Part shown: positions 9,753 through 22,800 of the stretch, in pieces
Layout of the letters: each line of letters starts with the position of its first letter
Position numbering within the stretch: position 1 is the first letter of the stretch
From: Gerris lacustris
Taxonomy: Eukaryota; Arthropoda; Insecta; Hemiptera; Gerridae
Direction of reading: 5' to 3'
NCBI GenBank assembly: GCA_951217055.1
Contig: OX578285.1
Coordinates: 50,470,024-50,534,023, forward strand
Length of the DNA: 64,000 nt
Made by a program: the position numbers and the translations under genes
Notes under the pieces: model-generated
Told to the model about the DNA's origin: nothing
The model's input: the letters and a program-made list of their open reading frames with translations, nothing else
Databases searched by the model: none

Positions 9753-12700
9753 GTAAGCTAGATTAGTTATCCCTACGATTTTTATTTAGAACAGATGAAT
9801 TACCCGGCGTTGCCCGGGTGTATACAAAAATCAAAACATTGGTGAATCAAATAAAAAATAGTAAATGTATATCAAAAGCATCAGAAAAAAATATATATAC
9901 TAGCTGGATACCCGTGCTTCGCTAAGCAGTGTTATTTTAATTTTATAACTTTATAAACTACCATCAAAATTCGTTTAAATTATTTTACTATGCGAATATA
10001 TATCTAGATTCTATCCCTCCCACTTATTTCTATACCCCCTCCTCTTTGATAAGATAATTTGCAAATACCCCAAATTGGCCCCCCTCCTAAATGAAAATAT
10101 GACAAAACTGTACATAACAACAATTACTGTACTCTTAACGAGCTTTTCAACGATATGCATCATGAAGGGTATTCTTTACTTTGACCCCGTATTCATTACT
10201 TGTACCCCGTACCCGTGTCTACCAAAATTTAAATGTCGAAAATTCATGTAGACAGTGATTTTCCCCTTGCTTTGAAGGTCAAGTGTGTAAATTTTCATCA
10301 AGATTGGACTAAAACTGTATAGATTTGTATAAAGAATATACACACACACACACATACGTTTACTTTTATATAATATATAGATCATATTGGGTACTTCGTT
10401 AGATTGTTACTCCCTTATGTTATTTTAGAATATAAATGACTGACTAAATAACTATTAAGGCAAAAGGATGCTTAGTCCAATGTACTTTTGCCCCCCCCCC
10501 CCCCCCCCCCCTAACGTTTGGACGTGATATCCACAAATTAAAATAATATAATAGGTGGCGCTCTTTAGATTGTTACTCCCCTTATAAAAAATAGAGGGGA
10601 GTAACAATCTAAAGAAGGTGTACGGAATGTTCTTCTTTAGACTGTTACTCCCCTTATAAAACAGAAGTGTGATATTCCTTTGTCCAAAAGTACATTGGTT
10701 GGACTAAACATCCCATTTTCTTTATAGTTATTTAGTCAAAGTCATTTATATTCTAAAACAACATAGGGAAGTAAGGAGTAACAATCTAAAGAAGTACCGA
10801 ATAGGCCAGTCAAATTAGACATTAAATTCGCAAAGCGTGACGTATAGTTCTCGACGTTCACCTACGAGAAAAGTCATAAGTCATAAGAAATGAAGTTTTA
10901 GTAAATTCAATTATGTTCCTTTTAAGTACAAGACAAAGTCTGTAGGCCTAGTAGTTCTGTTGCAATCGTAAAAAACTCAAAAACGTAATATTAGGCCAGT
11001 CCAATTAGACCTTAATTTCGCAAAGCTTGATGTAGTTATGATTTTTTGATATGTAGCTCGGACCAGTTAGGGTATTGTGATCCATGATCCTAAGTTTGTA
11101 GCTTCGAAAAACCTGAGCTGGCTGCGTAATACGCGAATAAACTAAAAAAATAGACTTTTTTTAGTTCTTGCTGTATTCCTCGTAAACTATGCGTTATTCG
11201 ATGTTAGTTGTTCTCACTATTTCTACAGTTCAATAAATTTACAAAACTTTAAATCCAACGGTAACTCTGTACGTCTAATAAGTTCCGAGATATGACTCTT
11301 CATAAATTGGCAATTTTGTTAAAAAAATGAACATTTTAAGTGTTGTTCTTGCTGTGGATTTTGGGCCGCACTTCCTCTGATCTTGTTCTCGGATTAGTTT
11401 TTATGCTAGTTGACCCTTTTTTTGGCTACACTAATAATAGCAAAATATTATTCCATATTGGGGCCTGTGGCCAATATATTACAATCAAAATGTTTTGATA
11501 TTCTTCAGTGTAAGAAGCATATTAACAGTATTTTAAATGCAATTAAAGGACACCGTGAAACAGCTGATTTAAATTGGAAGGAATTCTTGCTTCTGCAGAT
11601 ATGATGGCAGAAGAGTTAAATATTGATCTTCAACCCCCTAGAACAGTTAAAAAACAGAACCAGGCCTAAAGCTAAGTACAGATTACTCTGACGTGACGTG
11701 TTCCCACGTCACGTCAGATAACATGGGACCACGTCAGACATGAGGCGGTGTTCACATTGTTCTGACGTCAGACACATGAAAGAACACACTTCGCACTTGT
11801 TGCTTCTCCCTTCAGTTGGTTTTGAGCCTTCTACCATGAATGTTCTTCATGTTTTTGCCATGCTGGATGAAGAAGAAGAAGAAACGGCTGCTCTGTGTAC
11901 TGCAGCCATTTCTTCTTCTAGAGAATGGATACAGGGCCGTCCCTAGGGGTTTAGGCGCCCGGGTCAAAAGCACATGTGGCGCCCCCCTTTATTGCCAAAT
12001 TCACCTAGTACTTTAAGACGGGGGCCTAGCGACGCCCCCCTAGACGTGGCGCCCGGGTCAGCTTGACCCGGTTGACCCCCCCTAGGGACGGCCCTGAATG
12101 GATACATCCTATCAATGCAGAGCGAGAAGATTTCGGGGAGTTTTATAATTTAATGCCACAGCTTATAGAGGGAGCCTCCTTTCGTGAATTTTGATTTCTA
12201 TATTCCCGGTGTGTAGGGTCGTATAACACCGAACATATTCAATTAACATGTCTTCTTCCATCTTCAAAAAAAAATCACTAAAAAACGGTATGTAAAAAAT
12301 GTACAGAGAGTAGTAAAATATAGCACCTGACTCTTCTGATGCCTTCCCACGACTGAAGAAATATCTGGAAGTTTAGATATCCCTCTCACGCGTCATAAGG
12401 CATGTGGCGTCAGATAGCATCATATCTCGCGTTCCCACTTCACGTCAGAACAATGTGAACATAGACTCACAAAATCCTGTGTTACTTTTTTATATCACAC
12501 GCATTATGACGTGGGCCCATGTAACGTCAGAATAGTCTGTACCCACCTTAAAGGTGCATCCAGACTATTTTGACGTGACGTGGCAATGCGTGGGCCCACG
12601 TCATAATGCGTGTGATATAAAAAAGTAATTCAGGGTTTTGTGAGTTTATGTTCACATTGGTCTGACGTGACGTGGGAACGCGTAGTATGATGCTTTCTGA

Positions 12701-15700
12701 CGCCACACGCCTTATGACGCGTGGGAAGGATATCTAAAGTTCCAGATATTTCTTCAGACGTGGGAAGGCGTCAGAAGACCCAGGTGCTTTATTACTACTG
12801 TTTTAACATACCGTTTTTAGTGTTTTTTTTTAAAGATGGATTTTTTTTTGGATGGTGATTTCTTTTTAAGACATGTTAATTGAATACGTTCGGGCGAATC
12901 CGGTGCTGTCCAGTGGCGTAGCTAGACAATTGGGGGCCCCCACGCAAGAAATTTTTGGGGGCCCCTCGCCAAAGAAAATCGATGAGCAAAAAAAAAAAGC
13001 CCCAGTGCCCCCTGGCACTGGGGGCCCTCCGCATTGCGGGCCCATGGTTACGCCACTGTGCTGTACGACCCTACAAACCGGGATTATCAAAATCAACATT
13101 CACCAAAGGAGGCTTGGGATGAAATAGGGGACGCACTTTGTAAAAACTAATATATAAATAAACAGGTCAAGTGTGTGCTATATAGTCTGCACACAGCGAG
13201 GGTCCGTAGGCCACCACACTGTATAGTTTAAAGGTCTTTGCCCACTAGAACGTATCATACTAGGACCGTAACCGTACCGACACATGCAAACAAATATTCT
13301 TCGTATAGATTTGTTAGGGACTGCACTCATTAGACCGTTCCGACACCGGCTAACACCGTAGTGCCCATTTAACCATAACACATGCCCGTTTAACCCACAA
13401 TTGGTCGGAGAGAATATTTTGTATGTGACGGTACGCTCCGTGCATGATACGCAAGGTTGCCAACCCGGGGTGTGCAGGCGGTAGAGTGACCATAGTTTAG
13501 AAAATGTTTAATACGTTTCAATGGAATTGCATATCTAACAGATTTAAATGACCTTATTGATTTCGTGTATCCTCCTCAACTTCTTTTTATTGGTGAGCAA
13601 GCAGCCAATAAGCATTATTTAAAATGTAAATGAAACAAATCAAATAATATTATAAAAGTTATAGTTTGATACGTTCTAGTGGGAAAAGACCGGACGTGGG
13701 ACAAATCCAGGATCATTGCTAAAAATAACTTTAAATATTTTATAGATATTCGAAAAAAAAACTTGTAAAATTTTTGATTTTGATTTTTTCTCGGAAGATA
13801 ATCTTTATAATTTTCCATATTTCTCCCAAAACTAGTTAGTGTTGCTCTAAAACAGCCGACAAAATGAAAACGTGGGATAAAGCCAGGATCATAGCTAAAA
13901 ATAACTTTAAATATATTTTTAGAAATAATTCGAAAAAAACATGTAAAATTTTTGATTTTGATCTTTCTATGGATGAAAATGTTTCATATTTCTCCCAAAG
14001 ATAGTTAGAATTGCTCTGAAACAGCCGACAAAATGTAAACGTGGGATAAAGCCAGGATCATTGCTAAAAATAACTTTAAATACATTTTTAGAAATAATTC
14101 GAAAAAAACATGTAAAATATTTTATTTTGATCTTTCTATGGATGAAAATGTTTCATATTTCTCCCAAAGATAGTTAGAATTGCTCTGAAACAGCCGACAA
14201 AATGTAAACGTGGGACAAATCCAGGATCATTGCTAAAAATAACTTTATCTACGATTGATACGAAATATAAACATTGTATCTCTGTTTAGATGCGTAGAAA
14301 GTGATTCTTTACGTAGTTGTATTCATTGCGCATGCGCGTCTCATAGTTCTGAAGAATTCCTCTTCTTTACCACCCTAGTGCGGTAAAGAAGAGGAATTCT
14401 TCAGCTTTACGCACGATTAACGAGTTTGTTTACATTGTTAACAAAACTAATTTGCTGTTCTTTTATTAAAGTAACTGTTTATATATCGAGTTTTAAGGGA
14501 AAAACAATGAGTTAATCAAGTGACTTTGACGAAAATGTGGAGAATAATACTCCTCCAGAAATAATTAATTCGGCAAAAAATACAACTCAAGAATTAATGC
14601 CATCTTTATCAAGAGAGAGATACGAACTTACACACAGCAAGTTTATTTTTTCTGTATTTATTATTTAAATCTAACAATCGTAGATAAAGTACGGTACGCA
14701 ACTCGTGCGAAAACGGCATTTTGCATTGCTCGTGTGGTTTAACTACCCTCGCTGTCGCTCGGGTGCAAACTCCACACTCGCATGCAAAATGCTACTTTCC
14801 GCTCTCGACGCGTAATGTACTATTAAATATTTTTTTAGAAATAAAAAAAAAAAACTTGGACAAATCCAGGATCATTGCGACGTGCCGAGATGTACTGACT
14901 GATGGAACGAACAGGACTGACGGAACGGCTACCAAACGGGGACCATACGCGTTGCACACGGGTATAGAACGCTGTTGATCCGTTGCAGTGGGCATAGTAG
15001 TGAACGGAGCCCTTTTTTCGTGACTGACACGGTCCTATTACGGTCCTAGTATGATACGTTCTAGTGGGCAAATACCTTAAGTAGTACCCTATTTATTGAT
15101 TGTGTTTTTTAAAACGCTAAAAAGCTTACTTTGAACTATCCTATGGGTCTGATATTCTCAAAACACATAAGCAAACTTCCGATAAAGTATTTTTTTGCCA
15201 CTGAACCGGACTTTAACCATATAATTACATCAAAAAGACCATATAATGATAAAAAAAAAATTATTTTGTCAATAAAAAATAAAATAATATTTTTTTCGAA
15301 ATTTCCAAAAAGTGGTATCTTTACTTTTGGTCGAAGAATGTTCAGGATTTTTTGCACTTCACATAAGTGAGATAGAGTGGGGGGACACGTTTCACACCCG
15401 CTTCAAACTCACCTACGCTCGCCCTATTAAAGTTATATCCAAAGAATTATATATTTTTGTAATCAGCTCGACGAAATTAGAAATTTTTAACCCTTAAGTT
15501 TTTTTACCCTAATTTTTTTGAAAAATATTTTTTTAAGTCGCTATATTTTTAAAATATGTGGGTTGGTACAAGACACATACATGCCAAATTTCAAAGTGTT
15601 CGGACGAAAGGTGTAGCCGTGAGAGCAGGCGACTGGACGGACGGACAGACACACGCAGGAAAATATAAGGGTCCTTGGTTTTGCCTACGGACCCTAAAAA

Positions 15701-16792
15701 CTATAAAAATCTATATCCATAGTTTATAGTTCTATATAATACTTGTTTTCTATTCCAACAACAACAGGGAATATTTAAGATTACCTACATTTTTTATAAC
15801 GAAACGCACTTTGTAAAAAAAAAAAAAAAAAAAAAAATCTAAAAAGTTGGAAACCACTGCGGTAAAATTACCGGATTGCGAAATTACACTGCGGTAAGAT
15901 TTCTGGGAAGAAAATAAATATTTTCATTATTATTCAATATTTTAAATCTGCTTTCAAAATTATGTGTAAGCACTTTCCTGAAGCAAACTGCCCTAGTACA
16001 TATAATAATTATACATTATTATAATAATTATATGGTATATGGTAACGTATGCATTGTATCATAGTCCTAGTTGTTTTGACTATCTTGCTTATCCTTTCTT
16101 TCCCATACCTATACTTCTGCTTTTTAGGAATATACGTCCGTCCTAAGAATTTTCAAGAAGTTTTTAAGTAGAACTTAACCAGTGCTTTCAAATTCATAGC
16201 CTGTGATCCTTTCCCCGCCTAATTTTACCCCCTACAGGTTGACGTAGAAAAAACTTTTGTTTATGTTCTGATAAGTAGTCTTTTCTTAAATGTAAAGTTC
16301 CAAGTAAAAATGGTTGGGGCTGGGCTTAATCACCCACTTTTTTTCTCCCTCCTTTGATTATACCCCTTAAGGGCCAGATTTCAAAAATCCTTTCATTCAA
16401 CATGTTAATGTCATAATCGGCAACTTATTTCTATACTTCAAAGTTCTAGTATAGATGGTTCTAGAAGTTATAGCCTCTTAAACAAATTAGGTATACATAA
16501 AAATATGCGCCATCTTTATTAATTTTCCATATTTTTATGTTAAAAATAAATTTATAACAGTACTTAAAAAAATTATAAAGAATACTTTTTTCTTTAATAG
16601 TCAAAATTAGGTCCAGTTTTCTCTTGACTCTTGAATGATTTTAGACCGTACTTTTTGGGTACAGGGTACATTTTGACACGCAAAATTTTGATGTTTTTTT
16701 TGACAAAATGGCATGAAAAATTAAACACTATCTGCAATTGTTATATATTTTTGTAATCTACTCTTCAATATATTTCATTTGATACTCTACTC

Positions 16793-16833
<41 letters not shown>

Positions 16834-19800
16834 CGGGACATGAATTATCCGCCACTTTGGATTTGAACAGCTGATAATTTTGAGTTCGCTATATTTTTCC
16901 TGTGTGCGCGTCAAAACTATCTTTAATACTGCAGTTTCATGTTTGTATCTCTTTGATTCAAAAGTTATTGGAACCGTACAGAGGGACAGACAGACAGACA
17001 CAGGAACGAAATTATAAGGGTTTCTTTTTTGGTTTTACCTACGAAACCCTTAAAAGCCGGCATGTATATAGAGCAGCAATAGCTGGAGAGCTGCAATTTC
17101 CCAAGAAGGTTCTTCTTATCCTTATCCCCTAGGTACTTCCTAAGAAATCTTTTATGATCCGCCATCTTAATTCATGATGGCGGCCATTTATATCCATCAC
17201 AGTAGCAGAATTATTATGACAGTACTATTCAAAATTTGACAAGACATTATTTTCAGAACCAATTACACTTGAACCCTGACATTTGGAAGTTAACTTCCTT
17301 TTACGATATAAAAAATTTCGTGGAAGGATTTTCCTACTTTGATTCAAGATGGCGGCCAATTTTTTTTGAAACGCTAAAGTAAAATTATTGTATTTGATGA
17401 CAATTTTTAATTATAATATTGATATCTACCAATCTATCCATGTATTAAAATTATTTGATTAGTTATAATATGCAACAAATAATCTTAAACTTATACTCAT
17501 GCCATTATACTTTGTTATTCTGACAGCGCGGGAGAATCGAAAAATACGGGAGGGGACCTAATGAGAGCTCGAGATTTTGGCGGGTAGTAGGTCGTGCCAA
17601 CTAGGCAAACAAAAATATCACTGATAACCTTAAGATAACCACCTAGTGGTTTTATGTTTTCCCTCACATAGGTTGGCCAATCTGAGCTGTCAGATTTACA
17701 AAGTATAATGGCATAAGTATAAGCTGTAGGTACAGCCTTGTAATCCTGCACTATTACCAGCTCCTATAAAAATAACTAGCCCCAATAATAGTACCATGTC
17801 CTATACCAGCCTCAACACAATTACCTGTCATGTTTATATGTACTTTAAAGCTAGACAGCCAAGAATTGCTAGTAAAAGGAGGGCACAAAATGAATCAGAT
17901 ATTTCTACAATGTTACTAAGCTTAGGTCATTGTGTATTGTGTCTGCTTTTTCTAACGATATTATCATATCTTTTCCCAGTCACATTTGGGTCAGATTACC
18001 TGAATACCTTTACAAGATACCTGCTGGCACATTACCAGCCTTTGGTAATGTGCCATGGTTAAATTTGAATCCACACCTAGAGCTAAGCTGTACTTTGCAA
18101 TATTCAACCTGTCGTCAAATCTTGTACTTGTACTAAACAAAGTCATCTTCTAAAGCAGTCACGTCAGATTTGGCTCTAACATATTTGATATTTTAAATAA
18201 TTTTTCTTTACTTTTAATTCAAAATAATTTCAGATGAGTAAATACAATAATAAGTAGTAGATAAGTGCTGCAAGTGAAGAATTTTATTTATATTTTTATA
18301 AATACTGTCACTTTAGTTCGGGCTAAGCTCGCTAGAGAGGTTTAGTATCAAGGGAGAGAATAATTAACCTTTTTTTCAAATCGGATTGTTCCCTCTACTC
18401 CTTCCTTACTCTGAGGTTTGGCCAATGGATATCATGTATAAGAATAATTCTTCTATTATACAGAATATTAATTTATATAATAATTATAATTCTACGTCAG
18501 AATAATATTCAGTATAAATCTCAAATATTTTTTTTACGGCGTATTAACAACAAATAAATAGGTCAAGTGTGTGCTATTCAGCACACAGCGAGGGTCCGTA
18601 GGCCACACTATATAGTGTTTAACTGTAAAGTGAAACAGTGTTTTTTTAAAATGCTAAAAAGCTTACTTTGAACCATTCTAAGGGTCTAATATTCTCAAAA
18701 CACACTCTGATAAAGTATTTTTTTGCCACTGAACCGGACTACAACCATATAAATACATCGAAAAGACCATAATTATAAATAAAACGTATTTTGTCAATGA
18801 AAAATATAATAATATTTTTTTCCGAAATTTCCAAAAAGTGGTATCTTTACTTTTGGTCGAAGAATGTTCAGGAATTTTTTCAGATTTTTTGCACTTCACA
18901 TAAGCGAGATAGAGGGGGGGGGGGGCACGTTTCAAACTTGCCTACGCTCGCCCTATCAAAGTTATAACCAAAGAATTATATATTTTTGTAATCAGCTCGA
19001 CGTATCCTTTCATATGATACCCCTCACGGTGTCGAAAAAAAAAAAAAAAAAATTTAACCCTTAAGTTTTTTTACCCTAATTTTTTTGAAAAATATATTTT
19101 AAGTCGCTATATTTTTAAAATATGTGGGTAGGTACAAGATACATACATGCCAAATTTCAAAGTGATCGGACAAAAGGTGTAGCCGTGAGAGCACGCGAGT
19201 AGACGGACGGACAGACACACGCAGGAAAATATAAGGGTCCTTGGTTTTGCCTACGGACCCTAAAAAAGATACGCAGCTTTTATTTGAACGCTCTATAATT
19301 TAACCGAACCAGAAACAAAAACCTATAGTAAAACAATACATAGTAAACATAATAGTAAAGCAATTTCTATTGCTTCTTACCAACAACATATAATAAATAA
19401 TTATTCGATTGTAAATGTTATTTTCATTTCTTCATAATTATTGATTAATTTTTTTTTTATTTATTATTTTTCAGGTGCAACATAACTGAAACACTCCATG
19501 AAATAGAAATCAATGGTAATTAATTATTTTTGAATCTATTCTTTCATTTTTTAATGTTGCTTGTCTATTTAGATTAAATATACAATAGATTAAATAGACA
19601 ATAAATGAAGAGGACATTCTGTTAATAGCATTAAAAAGGGAAAACCCAAAATTTCCTACATCTCAAGTGGAAACAGAAGCAGTGAGCTACACAGAGGTTG
19701 TAGTATTGGGTACTTCTTTAGATTGTTACTCCCCTATTTTCTTTTGGAATATAAATGACTTTGAGTAAATAACTATTAAGACAAATGGATGTTTATTCCA

Positions 19801-22800
19801 ATATACCTTGAGACAAAGGAATATCACACTTCCGTTTTTATAAAGGGAGTAACAGTCGAAAGAAGAACATTCCGTACACCTTCTTTAGATATTTTTTAGA
19901 TGTTTTTTTTTATAAGGGGAGTAACATTCTAAAGAAGTGCCTAGTATTTTTAAAGAATTAAGTTCTTTTTAATTACTCCCTATATTAAACAACTTGTGTT
20001 CTAATTGTAGTGTATTTGCATAAAATCTTTTGTAGAAACATGTTATTTACTGTCCAACAAAAAGTATTGGCATCGACCATCTGCTATTTATTTATTTTTA
20101 TACGAGCAACTTAACAGAAATAGCAAAATAAGAGTGGTATAATACTTGCAATGATCATTCATCTGTATTCTATGACCTGTTTAAATTCATTTGAACTAAG
20201 TGATTTTAATTTATTTTAAATCACTTGACATTTATAGAGGGGAAATACAGGAAACATAAAAGTGTGTCAAGGTATATTTGAAATGAAAATTAGAGGGAGA
20301 GGTATTAGTCTCTTTATAATGATGAGAGTGTGAGGCAACATGAAAATGAGAGAGGGAAATTGCATTTCTTCCTTGTAGGGTAGAGCATACCTTTTTTTAA
20401 ATTTGAACAGGGGATACACTTTTAGCTTGAACTTAGTTTTTCTTTTCCTAACCCTAAAATATCTCGGCACTTCTTTAGATAGTTAATCCCTTTATAAAAA
20501 ACACAGAGGGGAGTAACAATCTAAAGAAGGTGTACAGGTGTTCTTCTTTAGACTGTTACTCCTCTTACAAAAACAGAAGTGATATTCCTTTGTCCCAAAG
20601 TGCATTGGACTAAACATCCCTTTGTCTCAATATTTATTTAGTCAAAGTCTGGATATTCTAAAAAAAATATAGGGGAGTAACAATGTATAGAAGTAGCAAA
20701 ATCTCTTTATCCTCACTGTCAATATAAAAGCTGCTGATTAAATCTGGTTTTAATAACTCTGTTTTAAATTACAGGTGGAAACCAGTTGTACCTGGACAAG
20801 GATATAGACCCGGACCCTCAGACAGATCCTATTCAATTTGAAGAGAGCCTAAAAGAAAAGATCACCCCTTTGAAAAATTTAAACCCCAAGTTGATTTCTC
20901 TTTTCGAACATTCTCAACCTGCTGATAATAATATTAAAACTAGTCAAAATGCGCATTTTAATAATAACAAATTTTGGTTGAATGACGAGAAAAGTAGAAA
21001 AAGCGTGAAGGACAAAATCGCCTTGTTTTCATCCGAATCGGAAACTAATTTTGAAAACAAGTTAAAAAAATCGGACTCCAACGAGAGGAATGAAAATGGT
21101 AAAAAGGGACCAAAGAAAATTCAAGCGTCTCTCTCGGTACCTGTCATGGAGTCGGAGTCCAATAAAAAATATTTATGCAGCAGAATAAGTATTTCGGAAA
21201 ATGGTGAGGTTATAAATGAAAACGAGGTTTCAGAACAACAAGGAAATAAAATTAATGTCCAAACCGTAGTCTCACCTGCTGATTCTCAAAACACGACACA
21301 ATTTATAATTGGTGTCGATAAAACTGATGCGACTGTGATTCATTCTGAACCTGTTTTTCTCCAAGATAAAGTCCAAACTACGAATAAGGAGGAAAAATAT
21401 AAAGTACCTTCAGAACATCTTCCAAATGCGAAATCAGAATCTACCTGCACCACGACGTATTCTTCTAATAGTTTGCCTGAATCTAGAAAAAAATCTATTT
21501 ATAAAGAAAAGAATGTCTCGAAATTGCGAGGCCTGGTAATCCCGCAACCTCCATCCAGAGTTTCATCTACAGAACAAATATTGGACTTACCTGAAATCAA
21601 GAGTGCAAATTTGTTTACCAAGGGAGACTTGTGTGATGTTAAAGATGAAATTTTAAAAGATCAGTACTTGAAACCGAAATTTCAGTCGTCGACTATGAGT
21701 TTGAATAGAAATACTTGTTGGTCAGGCTTCGAATGGAAACCCCAGTTCGATAATGAATTCCCTAAATATTCACCTGCATTCAAAAGGAAGGCTCTTTCAG
21801 TATTTGAAATAAGGAGCAACTATGCAGATGACCATTCGGGAAATGATGTAGAGAATTCCCAGGAAAAGCCGTGTGGGTCTTGGTTACTTCCTCTAAATAA
21901 GCAAGAGGAAAAGAAATTGGATTCTGAGCTCTTATCAAAAGACAAAGCCGAATCTAGAACAAAATATTACAATAAGGTACTAGAACTACCTTCAGAACAA
22001 GATTGTAATAAATATTCTTTGCCCTTGAAAACTTCAGGTTCAAGAGAGCCTGAGCTCAAAAACAATGAAGTCTTGACATCGAGGAACCTAGGAAAAGACG
22101 ATAATATCAATTATTTTATAACGTCACAGGAAAACCATTCGGAATCTAGTAGTCTTACATCTAACTGTTCCCAATTTTCTAATAACATCGATCCGGAGAA
22201 GAACAAAAACTTCCTCGACAGCAAATTGGATTCCTTGTTGTCTCAAGACATGAGTGACTCCGGTAATCATTCGATACCGTCGAATTACAGCAAATCTAAA
22301 TGTGATTCAAGTGACGAGTCAATGAGTTCTCTGGTAAACGGTGAAATTCAGGATTCCGACCATACATCCTTGAATTCTTCCAGTGACGAAGGTCAGTTTA
22401 TAGAATTCGCTTACAAAAATACTGAAGTGTTAGAAACAAAAGCTAAAACGCATTTGACCGCGAAAATGAATACCCATCCTGTAGACAACTTCTCCGTTAT
22501 TTCAAATAATATGGATGATATGAAGATCGATGAAAAAATATTGGACTCCTCCTCCACACTTTTGGCCTCTAAGCGTGTCATAAAGGAGATAGTAAAAGAA
22601 ACACATGATAATAATAAATCCAGTGAAGACTCGACAGATGCTAAAGCAACTGTTCCTTTAGTCGAGTGGGATGAAACACAAGATCAGCCACCAAGTATCA
22701 CAAACAAACCAGATGAATACAAAGAAAGTTCAGAAGAAGTATTTCACTTCAGAATGCCTTTCCCTGAAAAAATTAACCATACAACTTCAGCCTTTATTAA

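Larger units (their letters stand above)
11668..12550. mobile_element. Internally deleted PIF/Harbinger element
   Basis: Imperfect terminal inverted repeats: 'AAGTACAGATTACTCTGACG' at the left and, on the opposite strand, 'GGTACAGACTATTCTGACG' at the right. The left half carries the start of a HARBI1-like transposase on plus, the right half the start of a MADF protein on minus, joined near 12175. This fits a convergent two-gene PIF element whose middle was lost. A 165-base hAT MITE interrupts the transposase part. The element lies in intron 1 of the PDZ gene and cannot be autonomous. Confidence 0.65.
12551..13145. mobile_element. Second, inverted partial copy of the PIF/Harbinger element
   Basis: It is the reverse complement of about 12200-12550, forming a large palindrome centred near 12548 with the first copy, and it extends further into the MADF gene. 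Shared landmarks are 'GACGTGGGCCCA', 'TCACATT' and the ATG region of the MADF frame. Tail-to-tail duplication or a foldback insertion could produce this. Confidence 0.6.
13236..15072. mobile_element. 1.84-kb TIR element with internal satellite
   Basis: Terminal inverted repeats of about 37 bases: 'TTTGCCCACTAGAACGTATC' and 'ATACTAGGACCGT' at the left and the complement at the right. A third piece of the same terminal sequence opens the satellite array near 13668. No transposase was recognised, so it is non-autonomous. It carries the 169-base tandem array and composite element copy A. Confidence 0.7.
13153..15704 (+). repeat. Hairpin-tailed dispersed repeat, copy 2, split by an insertion
   Basis: The family start is at 13153-13235 and the remainder resumes at about 15073, ending in the GGGTCC...GGACCC tail at 15704. 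The 1.84 kb in between belongs to a separate TIR element. Apart from the insertion the copy is full length and similar to the copies at 3254 and 18552. Confidence 0.7.
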
